From the NCBI GenBank assembly GCA_018241785.1, contig JAFEDF010000236.1, positions 1 through 64,000 of the forward strand: DNA of 64,000 nucleotides, written 5' to 3'. Below are positions 62,816-64,000 of the stretch, piece after piece. Under the pieces are notes generated by a model. The model saw only the letters and a program-made list of their open reading frames with translations. It was not told the origin of the DNA and made no database searches. Origin of the DNA: Pseudomonadota bacterium (GTDB taxonomy: Bacteria > Pseudomonadota > Gammaproteobacteria > Burkholderiales > Casimicrobiaceae). The translations under genes and the position numbers were made by a program. Position 1 is the stretch's first letter. Every line of letters begins with the position of its first letter.

Positions 62816-63716
62816 CGCGGCTCAGCTTCGCGCGGTGCAGGATCGTCGTTGCGATCTCCTCGATCGACTTCAGCGTGGTGTCGAGGATCGGGATGCCGTG
62901 CTGCTGCATCAGGTGCTCCGCCTCGCGCACTTCGTGGCGGCAGTTCTCGAGCGTCGCGTAGCGGCTGCCGGGCCGGCGCTCCTCGCGGATGTCGCGCAGG
63001 CGTTCGGCCTGGATGGTGAGCCCGTACAGGCGCTCGCGATAGGGCAGCACGGAGGCGGGCAGGTGATGGTCGGCGAAATCATCCGGGGTGAGCGGGAAGT
63101 TCGCCGCCCGCACGCCGAACTGCAGCGCGAGGTAGAGCGACGTCGGCGTCTTGCCGCAGCGCGATACGCCGATCAGGATCACCTGCGCCTTGTCGAGGTC
63201 GCGCGTCACCGCGCCGTCGTCGTGCGACTGGGCGAAGTTGATCGCTTCCATCCGCGCGAAGTACTCGTGGCCGTTGATGATGCCGTGCGAGCGCCCGGCG
63301 GCGTGCGAGCTCTTGGCGCCGAGTTCACTTTCCAGCGGCTGGATGAACGCCTGGAACATGTCGAGCGTGAAGGCGTTGGCGTCGCGGCGGATCATCCGGC
63401 TCGTCGTCTCGTCGACGATCGAGCTGACGACGATCGGGCGCCGGCTCTCGGCTTGCGCTGTGGCGTTGACCTGGCGCACGGCCTCGGCGGCCCGCTCGGG
63501 CGAATCGACGAACGGGATCGTGATGCGGTCGAAGCGGATCGACTCGAACTGCGTGAGCAGGCTGTTGCCGAGCATCTCGGCGGTGATGCCCGTGCGGTCG
63601 GAGATGAAGAAGACGGTCCGTCGCGCCGGCAAGCCGCCTCCGCCCGCTTCGGCCGCGGCGTGGGCGGGCTCGCGGACCTCGCACTTCGGCGGAAATTCGC
63701 GGTCGAATTCGTGCAT
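62805..63716 (-). CDS. ppsR: PEP synthase regulatory protein (bifunctional kinase/phosphorylase)
   Basis: 303 residues, DUF299 family. After a ~32-residue extension the fold starts TVFFISDRTGITAEMLGNSLL. P-loop GVSRCGKTPTSLYLALQ at about 185, and a C-terminal CRHEVREAEHLMQQHGIPILDTT region close it. Controls PEP synthase by ADP-dependent phosphorylation and Pi-dependent dephosphorylation. A TAAAAT box ends 6 bp before the ATG, which would give an almost leaderless mRNA. The 3' end overlaps the methyltransferase by 11 bp. No ppsA gene is seen in the window. Confidence 0.94.
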   Translation of the reverse strand: MHEFDREFPPKCEVREPAHAAAEAGGGGLPARRTVFFISDRTGITAEMLGNSLLTQFESIRFDRITIPFVDSPERAAEAVRQVNATAQAESRRPIVVSSIVDETTSRMIRRDANAFTLDMFQAFIQPLESELGAKSSHAAGRSHGIINGHEYFARMEAINFAQSHDDGAVTRDLDKAQVILIGVSRCGKTPTSLYLALQFGVRAANFPLTPDDFADHHLPASVLPYRERLYGLTIQAERLRDIREERRPGSRYATLENCRHEVREAEHLMQQHGIPILDTTLKSIEEIATTILHRAKLSRVSF

Positions 63717-63957
63717 GGCTGGATTTTAGCAAGCCGTTTCGATGGGCGCAGGCTCCGGACAACGGATGCCGTCGTGATGGCGCGTGGCCGGGCCGCATGC
63801 TCCGGTGTTGCATTTCATGCGCTGAAATGCGCCGCTTGTCGGACACGGTTGCCGTCGCGATAAAATCGCGCAAGCATATGCCAATGGTATAGACTATACG
63901 GAGCCGCGTCCGTGCCCGGCAGGGCCGGCGGCGGGACAACTGAGCGGAGTGTTCGAG
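63717..63957. promoter_or_regulatory. intergenic region with three perfect palindromes
   Basis: GCATTTCA (63810-63817) with TGAAATGC (63823-63830); CGCGAT (63856-63861) with ATCGCG (63865-63870); and GTATAGACTATAC (63887-63899). A candidate promoter for the rightward gene is TTGTCG (63836-63841), 19-bp spacer, TAAAAT (63861-63866). Each palindrome could bind a regulator. Confidence 0.5.
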
Positions 63958-64000
63958 TGAAGTTCTTCGATCGCGTGCTGAACCCGCGTGAGATCAGGCG
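63958..64000 (+). CDS. start of an unidentified gene, cut by the window edge
   Basis: GTG at 63958 opens VKFFDRVLNPREIR and runs off the end. A GGAG lies at a suitable distance upstream. Fourteen residues are not enough to assign a family; it does not look like the usual N-terminus of PEP synthase, the expected neighbour of ppsR. Confidence 0.4.

Overview
The window is high-GC bacterial chromosome that reads as a betaproteobacterium (Burkholderiales/Rhodocyclales-like or a related uncultured lineage). The main evidence is gene order: smc-zipA-ligA-galU, then gltX and pyrG-kdsA-eno-ftsB, with a PpsR-type PEP synthase regulator. LPS synthesis (kdsA), TonB-dependent uptake and BamA-like outer-membrane genes show a Gram-negative envelope. 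No rRNA operon, CRISPR array or intact insertion sequence was seen.

Layout. 0.37-5.5 kb: nagZ, an IclR regulator with an acyl-CoA ligase, and an APS kinase fused to a degenerate CysN-like domain. 5.5-17.1 kb: a divergent 2-aminoethylphosphonate (AEP) locus. Going left are a GntR/FadR regulator, phnA, phnY, a Na/Pi-PhoU transporter and a DMT permease. Going right are an ABC importer (phnSTUV) and phnW. Together they would import AEP, transaminate it, oxidise it to phosphonoacetate, hydrolyse that to acetate and phosphate, and possibly export surplus phosphate. A near-consensus promoter with a palindromic operator lies between the two arms. 17-20 kb: a Nudix hydrolase, folD, and a lower-GC stretch of gene relics: a retropepsin-like protein without its catalytic segment, a frameshifted zinc-ribbon membrane protein, and a stub like the start of a type III restriction enzyme.

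20-28 kb: a putrescine/GABA-like set (aldehyde dehydrogenase, gamma-glutamyl hydrolase, iron alcohol dehydrogenase, glutamine-synthetase-like ligase), a secreted beta-solenoid protein, an EamA permease and a metC-like PLP enzyme. 28-37 kb: a minus-strand catabolic cluster (SDR, phosphotransferase-DUF6285, acyl-CoA dehydrogenase, acyl-CoA synthetase) with a branched-chain-type ABC importer whose two permeases are fused and which has only one ATPase gene. 37-43 kb: a near-perfect sigma-54 promoter with a 59-residue ORF, a GAF histidine kinase, a TonB receptor and a surface-antigen barrel, then tRNA-Thr and MarC.

43-64 kb: mainly housekeeping genes: rlmB, two metallopeptidase-type genes, a lipoprotein, smc, zipA, ligA, galU, a haloacid dehalogenase, tRNA-Val with a clear terminator, gltX, pyrG, kdsA, eno, ftsB, a TrmH-family methyltransferase and ppsR. 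The last gene, at the right edge, is cut off.

The items most worth a second look are the phn operator/promoter and linked phosphate transporter, the CysN-remnant/CysC fusion, the sigma-54 promoter with its small ORF, the relic cluster at 18.9-20.05 kb, and a 36-bp inverted repeat (35 of 36 positions match) over the galU stop codon.
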